From contig OZ023264.1 of the NCBI GenBank assembly GCA_964006375.1, positions 10,736,225 through 10,800,224 on the forward strand: 64,000 nucleotides of DNA, read 5' to 3'. The notes below the pieces were generated by a model. It was not told the DNA's origin. It was given only the letters and a program-made list of their open reading frames with translations, and did not search any database. The stretch comes from Tillus elongatus (lineage: Eukaryota; Arthropoda; Insecta; Coleoptera; Cleridae). Shown here piece by piece: positions 52,701 through 64,000 of the stretch. Each line of letters starts with the position of its first letter. The first letter of the stretch is position 1. The position numbers and the translations under genes are program-made.

Positions 52701-53265
52701 TAGCAACTGCCCACGCTTACGGGCCGTTGCTGGTATAGGTACACGAGTACTGTACCGAGCACCTGTGGATTACGTATTACATAAGGGTGCCAGTGCGTTA
52801 CGTGTCGTTTCACCAGAGTCTGTGTTCTCTAGGTCAAGATGTAAGAGACAATATTATTGATACAAGACTGCGGAAATTATACAACAAACGCCTCGTTTTG
52901 AAATATCTATTTAAATGGTGGTCATTAGGTCTATGAAGTTATTTCATGAAATCGTACAAACATTATATGCTGATTAGACCAACCTAAGAGATGTGATAAT
53001 AAAAATCTGATGAAACCACGTTGAGGTACATTAAAAAGACATAATGCTAGATAAACTTTATGTAAGTAACGCAGGTGTGCGAACTATTTTTACAGTAGTA
53101 AAATTGTGTATGAAATATGCCAATAAAAGTAGGTCAATGAATGGAATTGAAGACGCTTGCAAGGAGAACTATAATAAAATTTGCGAGACAGTCCTATGTA
53201 CAAAAATATGCAAAAAAAGTTTTTTAGAAATCATTTTTATATTATAAAGAAAAACTGACGGGACG

Positions 53266-53592
53266 CAGCAAGTGCGTTATGGTAGTGAATTTTTATTAAA
53301 TGCTTCAAATTTCAATAACTCAATTTTCTATAAACTTAAAAAGTTTAATTTTGGTATGTAGTGAGGTCTTTCCTAAGGCAAGATATCCACTAAATTTCAT
53401 TAAAATAACTTTGTAATTTTCGGAGAAAAAGAAATTTTTCGAAAGAAAATTCAAAATTTGACATATAAAAATTCAAACTGACCCTGGATATGGGTTCTGA
53501 GGGTCCTGGTTCGCGCTCAATTGAAAAAAAAATTCTCATTTCTCACCATCGATACCTCTCTATTAGTGATTTAAAAATAAATAAAAATCACT
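53266..53592 (-). mobile_element. TA-core element lacking the TA tract
   Basis: CGGGACGCAGCAAGTGCGTT at the left, the block with CATATAAAAATTCAAACTGA near 53462, and a damaged terminal hairpin (TTAGTGATTTAAAAATAAAT). The (TA)n is deleted together with its neighbouring block. Confidence 0.7.
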
Positions 53593-53599
53593 AAAAATG

Positions 53600-54050
53600 C
53601 AAACTAAGAGGTTGTGATAGTTCATTTACCCCACTACACCCGCTACTTTGTCATGGAGGTTTTCCTTCCCCTCATGCATCCCTATAACCACCCTAGGCAC
53701 AAACAACAAGTTTAATTTCTTGGGAACAACCCCCAAGAAAGTTACAGGACCTGGGGGAAGAGGGGTGCTGTGTGGGGTAGACAGGGTTTAAAAGCGGTAT
53801 GGCTGCAAAATTTGAAAAAAGCAGGTTTTCGAGGCCGGACTATCCCTATTCACTCTTGGTCCCTTAACTTTCTTGAGGGTTGTTTGCAACAAATTTGCCT
53901 TGTGGCTTGTGCATCCAATACACCGTTAATTACAGGGTATCTTAAGCTGCATCTTATAAAAATATTTGGACAATCACAGACTGGTCCATAAGTTGTTGGT
54001 GATCCCTAAAATGGTTTTTTTCGAACACCCTGATATTATTGCATTTTTGC
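53600..54050. other. Unassigned DNA, less AT-rich
   Basis: A 73-codon plus-strand ORF (53770-53991) has no known motif. The end, near 53945-54090, repeats the block CAGACTGGTCCATAAGTTGT... of the TA-core family. Confidence 0.4.
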
Positions 54051-54094
54051 ATTTTTCATCGAAATATAATGCATGTTTATAAGAAAAAAAAAAT

Positions 54095-54409
54095 CTAGAC
54101 GCAGTAAGTGCGTTTTGGGAGCGAATTTTCATTAAATCCTTTAAACTTCAATAACTCGTTTTGCTATTAACCTAAGTTTTGTTGGCTAGGAAACCAGTTT
54201 TCTCGCAAACATTTAAAGTTTAATTTCGAAAATTTGTTGGACATATTCAAACAATGAGTAATTTTGATAAAATGTGGTACATTGATTTTACTATATAGAC
54301 TAAAGCGGTAACCGGATTGATACCTGCTTGGATTATAAAGACATAATATTTGCAATTAAAAACACTTTTATGAAAATTCACTCCCATAACGCACTTGCTG
54401 CGTCAAGAC
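54095..54409. mobile_element. TA-core inverted-repeat module alone (MITE-like, ~315 bp)
   Basis: It starts TCTAGACGCAGTAAGTGCGT and ends AACGCACTTGCTGCGTCAAG, with inverted arms of about 40 bp. It stands alone, without TA tract, next to a transposase pseudogene. Confidence 0.65.
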
Positions 54410-55490
54410 TCTATATTGTTCGTTGTTTATTATTACCAGTTTGTTTACTTAAAGTTATGTTCTAAAATTAATTTCACTGTTGAAGAGTTAGTAAACATAA
54501 TGTATGCTTTGGGTGATGCTGATAGAAACTGTCTACTGGCGTCCAGAATTTACAGGAAAAAGTATTCTTCAGCTCGACATCCAAAAACGCAGGCATTTGA
54601 GTACGTAAGAACACACCTTGAGGAAAATTCTAGCTCAAAATACAAAGAAAAATCCAAACTGTTATACAACGAATGAAGATGCAGAATTCCAGGTTTTGTT
54701 AGCGACTGAAAAGAATCCACAGATGCGTATAACAGAAATTGAATGTATTCAGGGTATAAGCAGATCCTCAGTTAATAGGATAATTAGAAAACACAAATTT
54801 CATCCCTATCATTTCTGTCTTCATCAATCACTTACTGGCCAAGGTAAAGAAAACAGAATCAATTTTTGTAATATTTTTTCCAATATGATACGAATAAATC
54901 ACAAACTTTTATAATATAGTTCTGGTTAGTGACGATGCAACTTTTAATAATACCGGTGTAGTTAACAAACATAATATGCATTATTACGCTCCAAAAAAGT
55001 CGACTTTGGGTATATTACGTGGATTTTTAGCATCAATGGTCCTTGAATGTGTGGGGAGGAATTATAGGCGATAAAGTTATCTAGCCATTCTTTTTTGATG
55101 ATCGGTTTGATGAGGAGCGCTACGGCGGATTTCTAGAGGATAATTTACCCGAAGATGTCGATCACTAAACACGTAGATTAATGTATTTCCAGCAATATCG
55201 TGCTCAGGCCCATTTTCAACGAACCTTACGGTAATATTTAAACGATTGGGTAAGAAGTCAGCGTATTGATCAAGGAGATAACATTCGATGGCCAGCAAGA
55301 TGGTCCGATATTGCCTCATTAGGCTTTTTACTCTGGGGAAAGTATATCAGGAATTCCCAAAAACTGCGGAAGGCATGAAAAATCGCATACAAAGAGCTTT
55401 TAGAAGTATTACTCCGTTGATGTTGAACAGAGTCAAAGAAAACTTTGCAACTTTGAGTTTGAATTCAAGAAGGCGCAAACATTTTTGAAT
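54410..55490 (+). pseudogene. Mariner-type (DD41D-like) transposase pseudogene, family C
   Basis: It starts with a DNA-binding region FTVEELVNIMYALGDADRNC and the pattern SRIYRKKY...RHPKTQAFEY. After a frameshift come ITEIECIQGISRSSVNRIIR and HKFHPYHFCLHQSLTG. The first catalytic position is VLVSDDATFNNTG. The second reads FQQYRAQAHF with Tyr (TAT at 55196-55198) instead of Asp. The third reads ASLGFLLWGK with Gly instead of Asp. The spacing between the last two is 41. At least five frameshifts or stops are present. It ends TLSLNSRRRKHF at 55487. It is distantly related to, but distinct from, the three-copy family. Confidence 0.7.
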
Positions 55491-55499
55491 GTTTTATAA

Positions 55500-55790
55500 A
55501 TTTTAATAAAATCTTGCATCTAATGTTTGATTTCTTAATGTTCTCATCCATTCAAATAAAATGAGAATTGTAGTATGAACAGATAAAAATTGTATGGTAT
55601 CTAAGAAAGCTTATGAAATTCTGAATTCAACAAAGTCAAAATATATAGGGTATGCGTTTGAAAAAAAAGAAAGTGTTTTTAAATTTCGCAAAAGACCCTG
55701 TATATTAAAAAATACATTGTCATTATTAACATGCATAAACACAATCTGCACCAAAAAAACATTTGCTATGACAAAGCCCTATATTAGTCA
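55500..55790. other. Unassigned AT-rich DNA
   Basis: A 67-codon ORF at 55594-55797 has no known motif and ends inside the next element. Confidence 0.4.
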
Positions 55791-55917
55791 ATTTTGATTT
55801 AAAAAAATCAGTAAAGAGAGGTATTGATAGTGAGATTTTGCAAACATTTTTTTTAAATGAGCGCGAACTAGGACCCCTAGAACCTACATCCGGGGTCAGC
55901 TTCAATTTTTATATGTT

Positions 55918-56005
<88 letters not shown>

Positions 56006-56288
56006 ATGGCGCATTGAACAGACCGATTTGCGTCCAGAGAAAATTTTTTTTTAAGAAACGCTGAAACACGTCAATTTTAATATTGAGGGGGACATGTTTT
56101 GACATAAAACTCAACTTTGTCACATCAACCCCTTAAGGGTGGTGATAACAACTCTTATATTTCAAATAGGGAACATGGGTCGAGTGTTACATCATTTAAA
56201 GCTATTTCTTTTTTGAATTCAGCACACAAATTTTTTTGGAAGTTTTATCAACTCGTTTAAAAATTATTCACAGTTGAAAATCAAAAAA

Positions 56289-56397
56289 CGCATTTCACTC
56301 ATTCCGATAAGAAATGTGCTGATAGTCAATGTTTTATTGGTTTGTAAACAAAAAAATTGACTATCAGAACATTTCTTATCGGAATGAGAGAAATGCG
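56289..56397. repeat. Palindrome inside DD41D copy 3
   Basis: Arms of about 45 bp (CGCATTTCACTCATTCCGAT...CTGATAGTCAAT) mirrored around TTGGTTTGTAAAC. Same as 33157-33263. Confidence 0.8.
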
Positions 56398-56436
56398 GTT
56401 TATTACTTGATAGTAATACCGACAATTAATTTCACA

Positions 56437-57515
56437 ATGGTGTATTCTGTGGAAGAAAGAGTTGAAATAATTACTATTTTTTTTTAAAACGATGACTGTG
56501 CCAACCGTGCCGCAAATTTGTTTAATGAACGACATCCGAACAGACATGTTAACAGAAAATACATTTTGGAGTTAGTTGCAAAATTTCGATAAAGTGGTTC
56601 AGTAGCCAACAAAAAACGGGATCCTGAACGTGAATTTCCGGTTAGAAATGAGACTACTGAGAATGAAGTTTTAGGACCAATTGTTGCAGACCCAACTTTG
56701 AGCACGAGAAAATTGGCCACTGTTTCAAACATCAAAAGAGGAACTATTCAGCGAATATTGAAGCATCATAAATTTCACCCGTATAAAATTCATCTTGTAG
56801 AACAACTGAGTGAAGATGATTTTGATCGACGGCTGGAGTTATGTGAAGTTATGACTGCACGAATAGCTGATTACGGGAACTTTCTGTTCAATATATGTTT
56901 CTCAGACGAGTGTACGTTTTTATTAAACTCTACAGTCAATCGTCAAAATTGTCGTTATTGGGCAGATAATAATCCAAAAAATTTTCACGAAGTCCACGCT
57001 CAAACTCCACAGAAATTGAATGTCTGGACTGGCATTTTTGGAGACCGTTTAATCGGACCAATTTTTCTTGATGGCAATTTGAGTGGCGAAATGTATTTGG
57101 AGTTACTAGAAGATATCGTTTACCCTCTACTAATTGACATTGTTGAAATGATGATCGCTCTCAAGAAAATCAATCAGTGTTTCAACAAGGTAGAGCTCCT
57201 CCGCATTTTCCACAACGTGTTAGGGAGTTTTTGAACAGAGAGTTTCCAGAGCAATGGATTGGGCGTAAAGGTGCTATTGAGTGGCCCCCTAGATCACCGA
57301 ATTTAACTCCTTTAGACTTCTTTCTTTGGGACCATTTAAAGAGTATAATTTACGCAACAGAACCGGAGTATCTAGAAGAATTACGATGACGCATTGCTGA
57401 AGAATGCCGTCTAATAACTCCACAAATGCTCCAGAATCTCAGAGCTCGTTTTAAACAAAATTTTTACTTTTGTATGGAGGCTGGTGGTCAACAATTTGAA
57501 CACTTACTTAACTGA
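56437..57515 (+). pseudogene. DD41D transposase, copy 3
   Basis: It begins VYSVEERVEIITIF after ATG at 56437, then NLFNERHPNRHVNRKYILEL, STRKLATVSNIKRGTIQRIL (second helix-turn-helix), CFSDECTFLLNS (first Asp), and WTGIFGDRLIGPIFLDGNLS. The second catalytic motif reads FQQGRAPPHF with Gly (GGT, 57189-57191) where Asp is expected. WPPRSPNLTPLDFFLWDHLK holds the third Asp, 41 residues on. The C-terminus is CMEAGGQQFEHLLN. Lesions: stops near 56485, 56590 and 57388 and a one-base loss near 57147. Confidence 0.85.
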
Positions 57516-57696
57516 ATAAACATTTTTGAACGTTTGGTTTTGTTTTTTAATTTTTTTTTACCGAAAAATTGACTAATTAGTGCATTTATTGTCACAATGT
57601 CATGTCTCCATCAATATTAAAATTGACCTGTTTCAGCGTTTCTTAAAAAAAATTCTCTGGACGCAAATCGGTCTGTTTCGTTTTCAATGCGCCTCC

Positions 57697-57797
<101 letters not shown>

Positions 57798-58069
57798 TAT
57801 CCAACCGATAACACAAAAAAAAATTATTCGATTTGGATCAAACTCGACAGATACCTTTCTTTTATTAATGGCTTGGATGAGTTCGTTAGCTAGGAAAATC
57901 GGATGGGATTTTCCGGGAAAATTTTGAGAAATTTGGTGTTGCCCTGGGAAAGACCTTACCACATACCAAAATTTCTAAAATTTCTAAGTTTATAGAAAAT
58001 TGAGTTATTTAAATTTGAAGAATTTAAATGAAATTCACTACCATAACGCACTTGCTGCGTCACGAACCT

Positions 58070-59080
58070 TTTTAATATTTCACACATGTCGATGAATACA
58101 AACGTCTGAGGTAGACCATTTGTTATACATTTAACTCTTTGTAGTTGGAGAACGGTTGAAAATAACCCAAAACAATATGGCATCAGGTTAGTCAGCATCG
58201 AAGTGATTTCCAAAAATGCCATAATATATGGGGTGTTCCATTAAATAATTGACGTTTGGTGCAACACTCTGTATATTAACACCCTGTTTAAATGAAAATA
58301 ATTTTTAAATGGTCACTTGTGATACATCTATCGCCTCGAGAAAACTGTATTTTAAAATATAGCCTCAGTGAAGAGCTATTTTCCGTCTTCACCACGACAC
58401 CTGTATATATTACTATTGGCAAATCTTACTTTGAATTAAAGTACGATTAAACTGCGTATAACTTGACTAATCTCTTACATGCAGTTGCAGTGTTCTTAAT
58501 TAGAGGTGTAATGTGGTTAATTGGTAGGAAAAATGATAACCAGAATATTGCTTATTAAAACCTTAAGCATATGTAAATTTTCAATTTATGTCGCTTTAAA
58601 ATTTTGCAATAATTTACAATATCTAAACGGAGAAGGTCTGTATGCCAATTACAGATTTGACTATAATAAGAGTAGGTACAACAAAAACTGGAAATCCAAT
58701 TCTGTATTAGATTTAGCAATAAATAATAATGAAGCAAGTAACATTAATAAAATATTATTCGATTGTGCAGTACATAAAATCTAGATATGCATTTTCATTA
58801 TGATTTAGTAAGTTTTGTTCAATGTGCCATAAAATAACTGCAATAACAAGTAGATTCAAAACCAGATATTCATTTTCTAACATTTCAGGTAACTAGATGT
58901 CCATGACACAAAAACAAATTAGACTATTATATGTATTAATTGGGTATATCTTAAAATTTGAAACATTGATATCACATGTACATAATTTAGTTAGTGATGA
59001 AACTTGTTAGATAATGTTTTATGTAAAATTTTAAACATCTCTTATTGTAAAAATTGAGAAATTATGGTTGCCACTAAATA
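58070..59080. other. Unassigned AT-rich DNA
   Basis: An 87-codon plus-strand ORF (58521-58784) was examined and has no recognisable motif or matching splice context. Nothing else was seen. Confidence 0.45.
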
Positions 59081-59086
59081 ATTATT

Positions 59087-59330
59087 GCTGCTTCTGTGGT
59101 CCAGTGGTAAAAACGTGTGCCTCTTAACCCAAGGGTCCTGGGTTCGACTTCCATTTAGTATCACTTTTCAGTACATACTGTAAAATTAACATCAATTGAA
59201 GTTGTGACATTGTGTTCGAGCAAATTTAACGACTACGCGATCCTTCCTTTGGAGAGAGCGTAAAACTGTCAGTGCCGCGTATAATGTGTCGCTGGGCACC
59301 ATAAAAACCCAAATATTCAAAGGTTCGGCG
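59087..59330 (+). mobile_element. tRNA-derived SINE (copy 2)
   Basis: A tRNA-like head with TGTGGTCCAGTGGTAAAAAC (A-box) and GGGTTCGACTTCC (B-box), about 66 bp. The tail CATACTGTAAAATTAACATC and GTGTTCGAGCAAATTTAAC matches copy 1. A longer body with GTCGCTGGGCACCATAA follows. Confidence 0.6.
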
Positions 59331-59374
59331 AAATATCCAGTGTAGTGGGCTGTAACCGTTCACTGGCGTCGTTG

Positions 59375-59530
59375 ATTAACATAACATAACATTTATTTAA
59401 CCGTCAACATTTACATGGTTCGACACAAATAAAATAATTGTATAATGGAATTACATATGAAAAAGAGTAGGTGACAATATACATAAATTAAAACAAAATA
59501 TAAAATGAGCTGACAAAAGTCTTTTGTATA
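59375..59530 (-). repeat. Possible 3' tail of a minus-strand LINE
   Basis: On minus the segment ends AATAAATGTTATGTTATGTT, a short (ATGTT)n tail. It may be the 3' end of the I-like element at 60150-61600. Confidence 0.35.
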
Positions 59531-59636
59531 ACTTTAATGAAATTTGTAATACAAGTTTCTTTTAAAGAGACTTACACAATCTATAGATATAGCAAAATTT
59601 AGTTCTTTACATTCATAGAATGTTGAGTTTTTGGCA

Positions 59637-59862
59637 TTTTTCTCAAAAGGAGTTATTACGCAAGATTTTTTTGATAATAGAGAGATATCGATGGTAACAC
59701 TTTCGAAAGAACTCTTAAAATGTGCGCGTACTAAGACCTCTAAAATCGATCTTCAAGGTATGTGTAAGTTTAAAGTATTAACTTTACTAATATGCTGTAT
59801 AATAATAGTGTACAATTCTTATGAAAATTCGCTACTATAACACACTTGCTGCGTCCCAAAAT
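59637..59862 (+). mobile_element. TA-core element remnant without TA tract
   Basis: GAGAGATATCGATGGTAACA and TTAAAATGTGCGCGTACTAA match the first block. The end AAAATTCGCTACTATAACAC then ACTTGCTGCGTCCC is the family hairpin. Confidence 0.65.
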
Positions 59863-60149
59863 GTTTTAATTTTATAATTTAGCGGTAAACGATTTACCAG
59901 ACCAAGACTAATGTACAAGCTGATTTTTTTCAAACAGTAATAATTTTTTAAACTTTAATAACTAACTTTCTATCGGCAGGATTATCTATATTTACATTTT
60001 CGTAATATATAAGTAATTGATTAATCATTTTCACATATGTCACACGAAATTTCAAACTTAAAAAGGCTTATTTCTTGCAGTCCGTGACAAGAAAGTATGA
60101 GTATTTTTTATTTTATTTTTATTTACAAAAATATCCTGCTAATAGCATA

Positions 60150-60865
60150 AGAAACAGAAGTTAAACTCTATTGGCACTAGATCTGGTTTATTAGTGCACT
60201 TGACTTCAGGAATGTCAGGAGCTGAGTATGGTTTTCTCTGCTAGATCCTAGAAGATCGGTCAAGTTGTTCGGTATATTTGAGGATATCCTATTTGCTTCA
60301 TACAATGGACATTCCACAAGGAGATGTTGAACAATGAATTGTGTATCACAGCAACAACAAATAGATGGGGGCAGCTTGTTCATCTATATTCGTTGCTGAA
60401 TTTAGTATGGCCTATTCTCAGCCTGAATATGATTTTTTGGTTCCATTTGGTAGTGGTAGCTTAGCATTTACTCTTTATTTAATATGGAACAGATTTGATG
60501 GCTTGGTCCCCGACATTTTTTGCCACTTGCTAGAGATAACTGTTTCTATATTGATCTTGATATCCTCGTTTGTACAGATTCGGTAGACTGGATCGTTACA
60601 GGAAGTGGCGACTCCTTTTGCAAGTTCATGCATAATTTCGTTTCCGTCGATGTTTAAGTGGGAGGAGTGTACATGAAAATTAATTTCTTTTTATGTACAA
60701 TCATGTACTCCATTTAATATCTTATTTCCTTTGCAATGTGGTTTTTGGGGTAGAATTGCCTATTTATTTGTAACGCACTCAAAGAGTCTGTGCAGACAAC
60801 AGTCTCTTGTATATCAGATAGTATAACATGCCCAAGTGCTTATTTTATGGCATATAGTTCACCAG

Positions 60866-60933
<68 letters not shown>

Positions 60934-61600
60934 GATTTAGGTAGTTTATATGTCAGGACTGTACTGCATGTGTATTCGGCTGATCCTGTACCGTTTTGAT
61001 TTCTAGAGGCATCTGTATAAATAAATTTGTGGTTCTCATACTCAGATTTCATTTGTAGGAATTGCTTCCTTATTACACTGGGATTGGTGGTAGTTTTCGG
61101 GTGATGTGTTAGCCTTAGATCAAAAGCAGCTTGTTGTTGTGTCAAAGGAGGGCTGAATATCTTGTATGAACTGCCAGATAATGGTAAAGTCTCCAACACT
61201 TTCAAGGATTTTGCGGCATCTAGAGTTTATAGGAGCTGAAAGATACGGTTTTCTTCTAAATGAGGTATCGTAGCTCTTTGAAGAAAACAACTAATAATTT
61301 GGATGTTGTGGTGTACTAAGAACTTTGGAGACATAATTTAAAGTTAACTGTTCTCTTCTTAGTTAAAGGGGCATTTCATTTTCGAGGCTCCTAATACTTT
61401 CAGTAGGGCTAGTTCGGTAACAACCAAGGGCTACTCTTAAGGCAGAGTTTTGGATAATGTCAAGCGTATGCAGCAGCTTATTACTGGCTGCACTGTAAAC
61501 TAGGGCCCCATAATCTATTCAGGATCACATAAGCGTCCTATTATAGATGTTGATCAGCACGTTGGTGTGGGCTCATAGTGTGCCAGAGTCTTCATCAAAG
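60150..61600 (-). pseudogene. I-like non-LTR retrotransposon tail with RNase H domain
   Basis: From the right: LHTLDIIQNSALRVALGCYR (end of RT), FRRKPYLSAP, then RNase H starting KFIYTDASRNQNGTGSAEYT (first Asp). A (TA)n tract interrupts the domain, then TGELYAIKHALG (Glu) and VVCTDSLSALQ (second Asp). The final zinc-like tail ICCCCDTQFIVQHLLVECPL is followed by a C-terminal helix ending ALINQI. RNase H in a non-LTR element is typical of the I, LOA and R1 groups. Stops and frameshifts occur at about 61360, 60670 and 60560. Confidence 0.7.
60871..60930. repeat. (TA)n microsatellite inside RNase H coding region
   Basis: A TA run of about 60 bp, between the VLTYKLPKSVY and FTGELYAIK parts of the domain, still in frame. 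No TA-core flanks are present. Confidence 0.9.
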
Positions 61601-61672
61601 TATGAGTATCGTTTCGCTTATATTTCTTTACTTCCATGCGTTTAAATTTTTGTGAATAGTTAATTAACAACT

Positions 61673-63014
<1,342 letters not shown>

Positions 63015-63029
63015 CGTATTTACATGTTC

Positions 63030-63490
63030 ATTTTTCTTTCTGTTTTAATTACGGATTATATAATTTGAATTTTATGTTTTTTGTCAGCAAATTTTTATGT
63101 GAAAATATTCAGTTTTGCAGAAATCTTCTTAATGTTCTCGTAGAATGTTTCTTTTATTAAATTTTTGGTAAATGTTAGTAATTGATCATTAATGTTTAAT
63201 AGGTTATGGTACAGAAATATTTGCGAATTCATGTAAAAAAAAAATAGTTTTTGCTTTTTTGTAAAAAAAATTGTTTAGGAAATTTACGGTTAAAAATATT
63301 TTTATATAATTTTTGTGTCACATTACTTTAACCAACTTTGGTAAACAATGACTAATTTTCGTGAAAGAAATTCTTGTAAGTCTTGATATAAAACTATTTT
63401 TTTGTTATTTTGCCAAAGTACGTGTAGTGTAGTTTTTGTGCAAATTGCTTGAAAAGATTCATTGGCCAAGAAAATAGACCAGTTTTTCTT
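63030..63490. other. AT-rich DNA, no feature seen
   Basis: T-rich stretches only; no motif or shared repeat was recognised. Confidence 0.5.
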
Positions 63491-63497
63491 CAGAGAA

Positions 63498-64000
63498 ACA
63501 TTAAGTATATGTATGTATCACACCGATAACTCAAAAATGGGCCGAGTTTGATGAAATTTGGTAGGTACCTCACTTTTGTAAGTGGCTTGGATAACTTCGT
63601 TATCCATGAAAATTGGACTAGTTTTTCGGAAAAATTTGGGTTTCTTTTAGGAAAATTTTTGTATCTCCGAAAATAACGGAGCTATGACAACCAAATTTGG
63701 TATATACGTTTCTACTATCAAACATATCCAACGTGCCGAAATTCCGATCTCTACGTTGAAAAGAAAAAAAGTTATAGGCATTTAAAGGAAAAAAAATGGG
63801 TGCCACTGGTGATCAAAGGAAAGCACAAGAACAAAAAATTTTGGTTAATTGACTAAACCAATTGAATGTTACATACAACGGTTAAGTTTTCTTAATGCAA
63901 CAAGCTCATGGAGTAGCAGAAAAAATGTGTTTAAAATTTTGTAATTTTTCTTCTTAAAACGTCAAAGTCGCGATTTGAAACGTTAAATTGCAAATTTCAG
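63498..64000 (+). mobile_element. TA-core element, part of second block onwards
   Basis: GTATCACACCGATAACTCAA begins the block normally found just after the TA tract. It continues to the 21-bp unit (AAACGTCAAAGTCGCGATTT at 63958) and runs off the right edge. Confidence 0.65.

Noticed and set aside
53044..53247. A 67-codon cysteine-containing ORF
   Set aside because: No known domain or signal and it ends at the start of a TA-core element. Not enough support for a gene.
58521..58784. An 87-codon ORF as a host exon or small gene
   Set aside because: No motif, no splice-site pair with the right phase to a partner, and codon use as AT-rich as noncoding DNA around it.

Overview
This is nuclear DNA from an arthropod, most likely an insect. 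The support is AT-rich spliced DNA with consensus GT-AG sites, insect-type non-LTR retrotransposons (Jockey/CR1-like, R1-like, R4/Dong-like, I-like), Penelope-like retroelements, Tc1/mariner-type and hAT transposons, and one host gene of the insect/nematode NRF-6 type. There are no prokaryotic operons, no CRISPR array and no rRNA genes. The species cannot be told from the sequence.

Host gene content is very low. Two exons on the minus strand (36721-36932 and 5174-5391) encode consecutive parts of the cysteine-rich N-terminal domain of a 'nose resistant to fluoxetine' (NRF-6-like) membrane acyltransferase. Their splice phases match exactly (0/0). The window therefore appears to be mostly one intron of about 31 kb plus upstream intronic or flanking DNA.

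The rest is layered mobile DNA. 1-2 kb: scrambled non-LTR pieces. 2.6-5.1 kb: a hairpin-ended (TA)n element and a Tigger/pogo-like pseudogene. 5.6-9.2 kb: a foldback element with arms of about 1 kb, inserted in an older repeat. 10.9-12.0 kb: a gypsy-like gag remnant. 12.8-18.5 kb: a SINE, nested (TA)n elements and a mariner-type pseudogene. 19.6-26.2 kb: an R1-like element whose N-terminal RT segment is amplified into 17 in-frame copies of a 273-bp unit. 26.2-29.5 kb: a hAT transposon split by a (TA)n element. 30.3-31.2 kb: Jockey RT. 31.7-33.6, 47.9-49.5 and 56.0-57.7 kb: three copies of one DD41D-type mariner relative. 34.3-36.5 kb: a (TA)n element with a non-LTR element inside it. 37.1-44.1 kb: two R4/Dong-like elements head to tail, the second split by (TA)n elements. 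44.1-47.9 kb: a Penelope fragment, a Jockey/CR1-like element and an ORF1 piece. 49.5-51.9 kb: Penelope-like terminal repeats carrying hammerhead ribozymes plus an RT fragment. 52.3-64.0 kb: more (TA)n elements, mariner relatives, a SINE and an I-like RNase H tail.

The commonest family is a non-autonomous element with a hairpin end, subterminal inverted repeats and a long pure (TA)n core, called here the TA-core element. Its structure resembles Helentron-associated (HINE/DINE-1) elements. It inserts into other repeats and is itself the target for TA-specific mariner insertion. The most notable observations are the hammerhead ribozymes, the 273-bp array, the TA-core family, and the recurrent loss of one catalytic aspartate codon in every DD41D copy of the repeated family.
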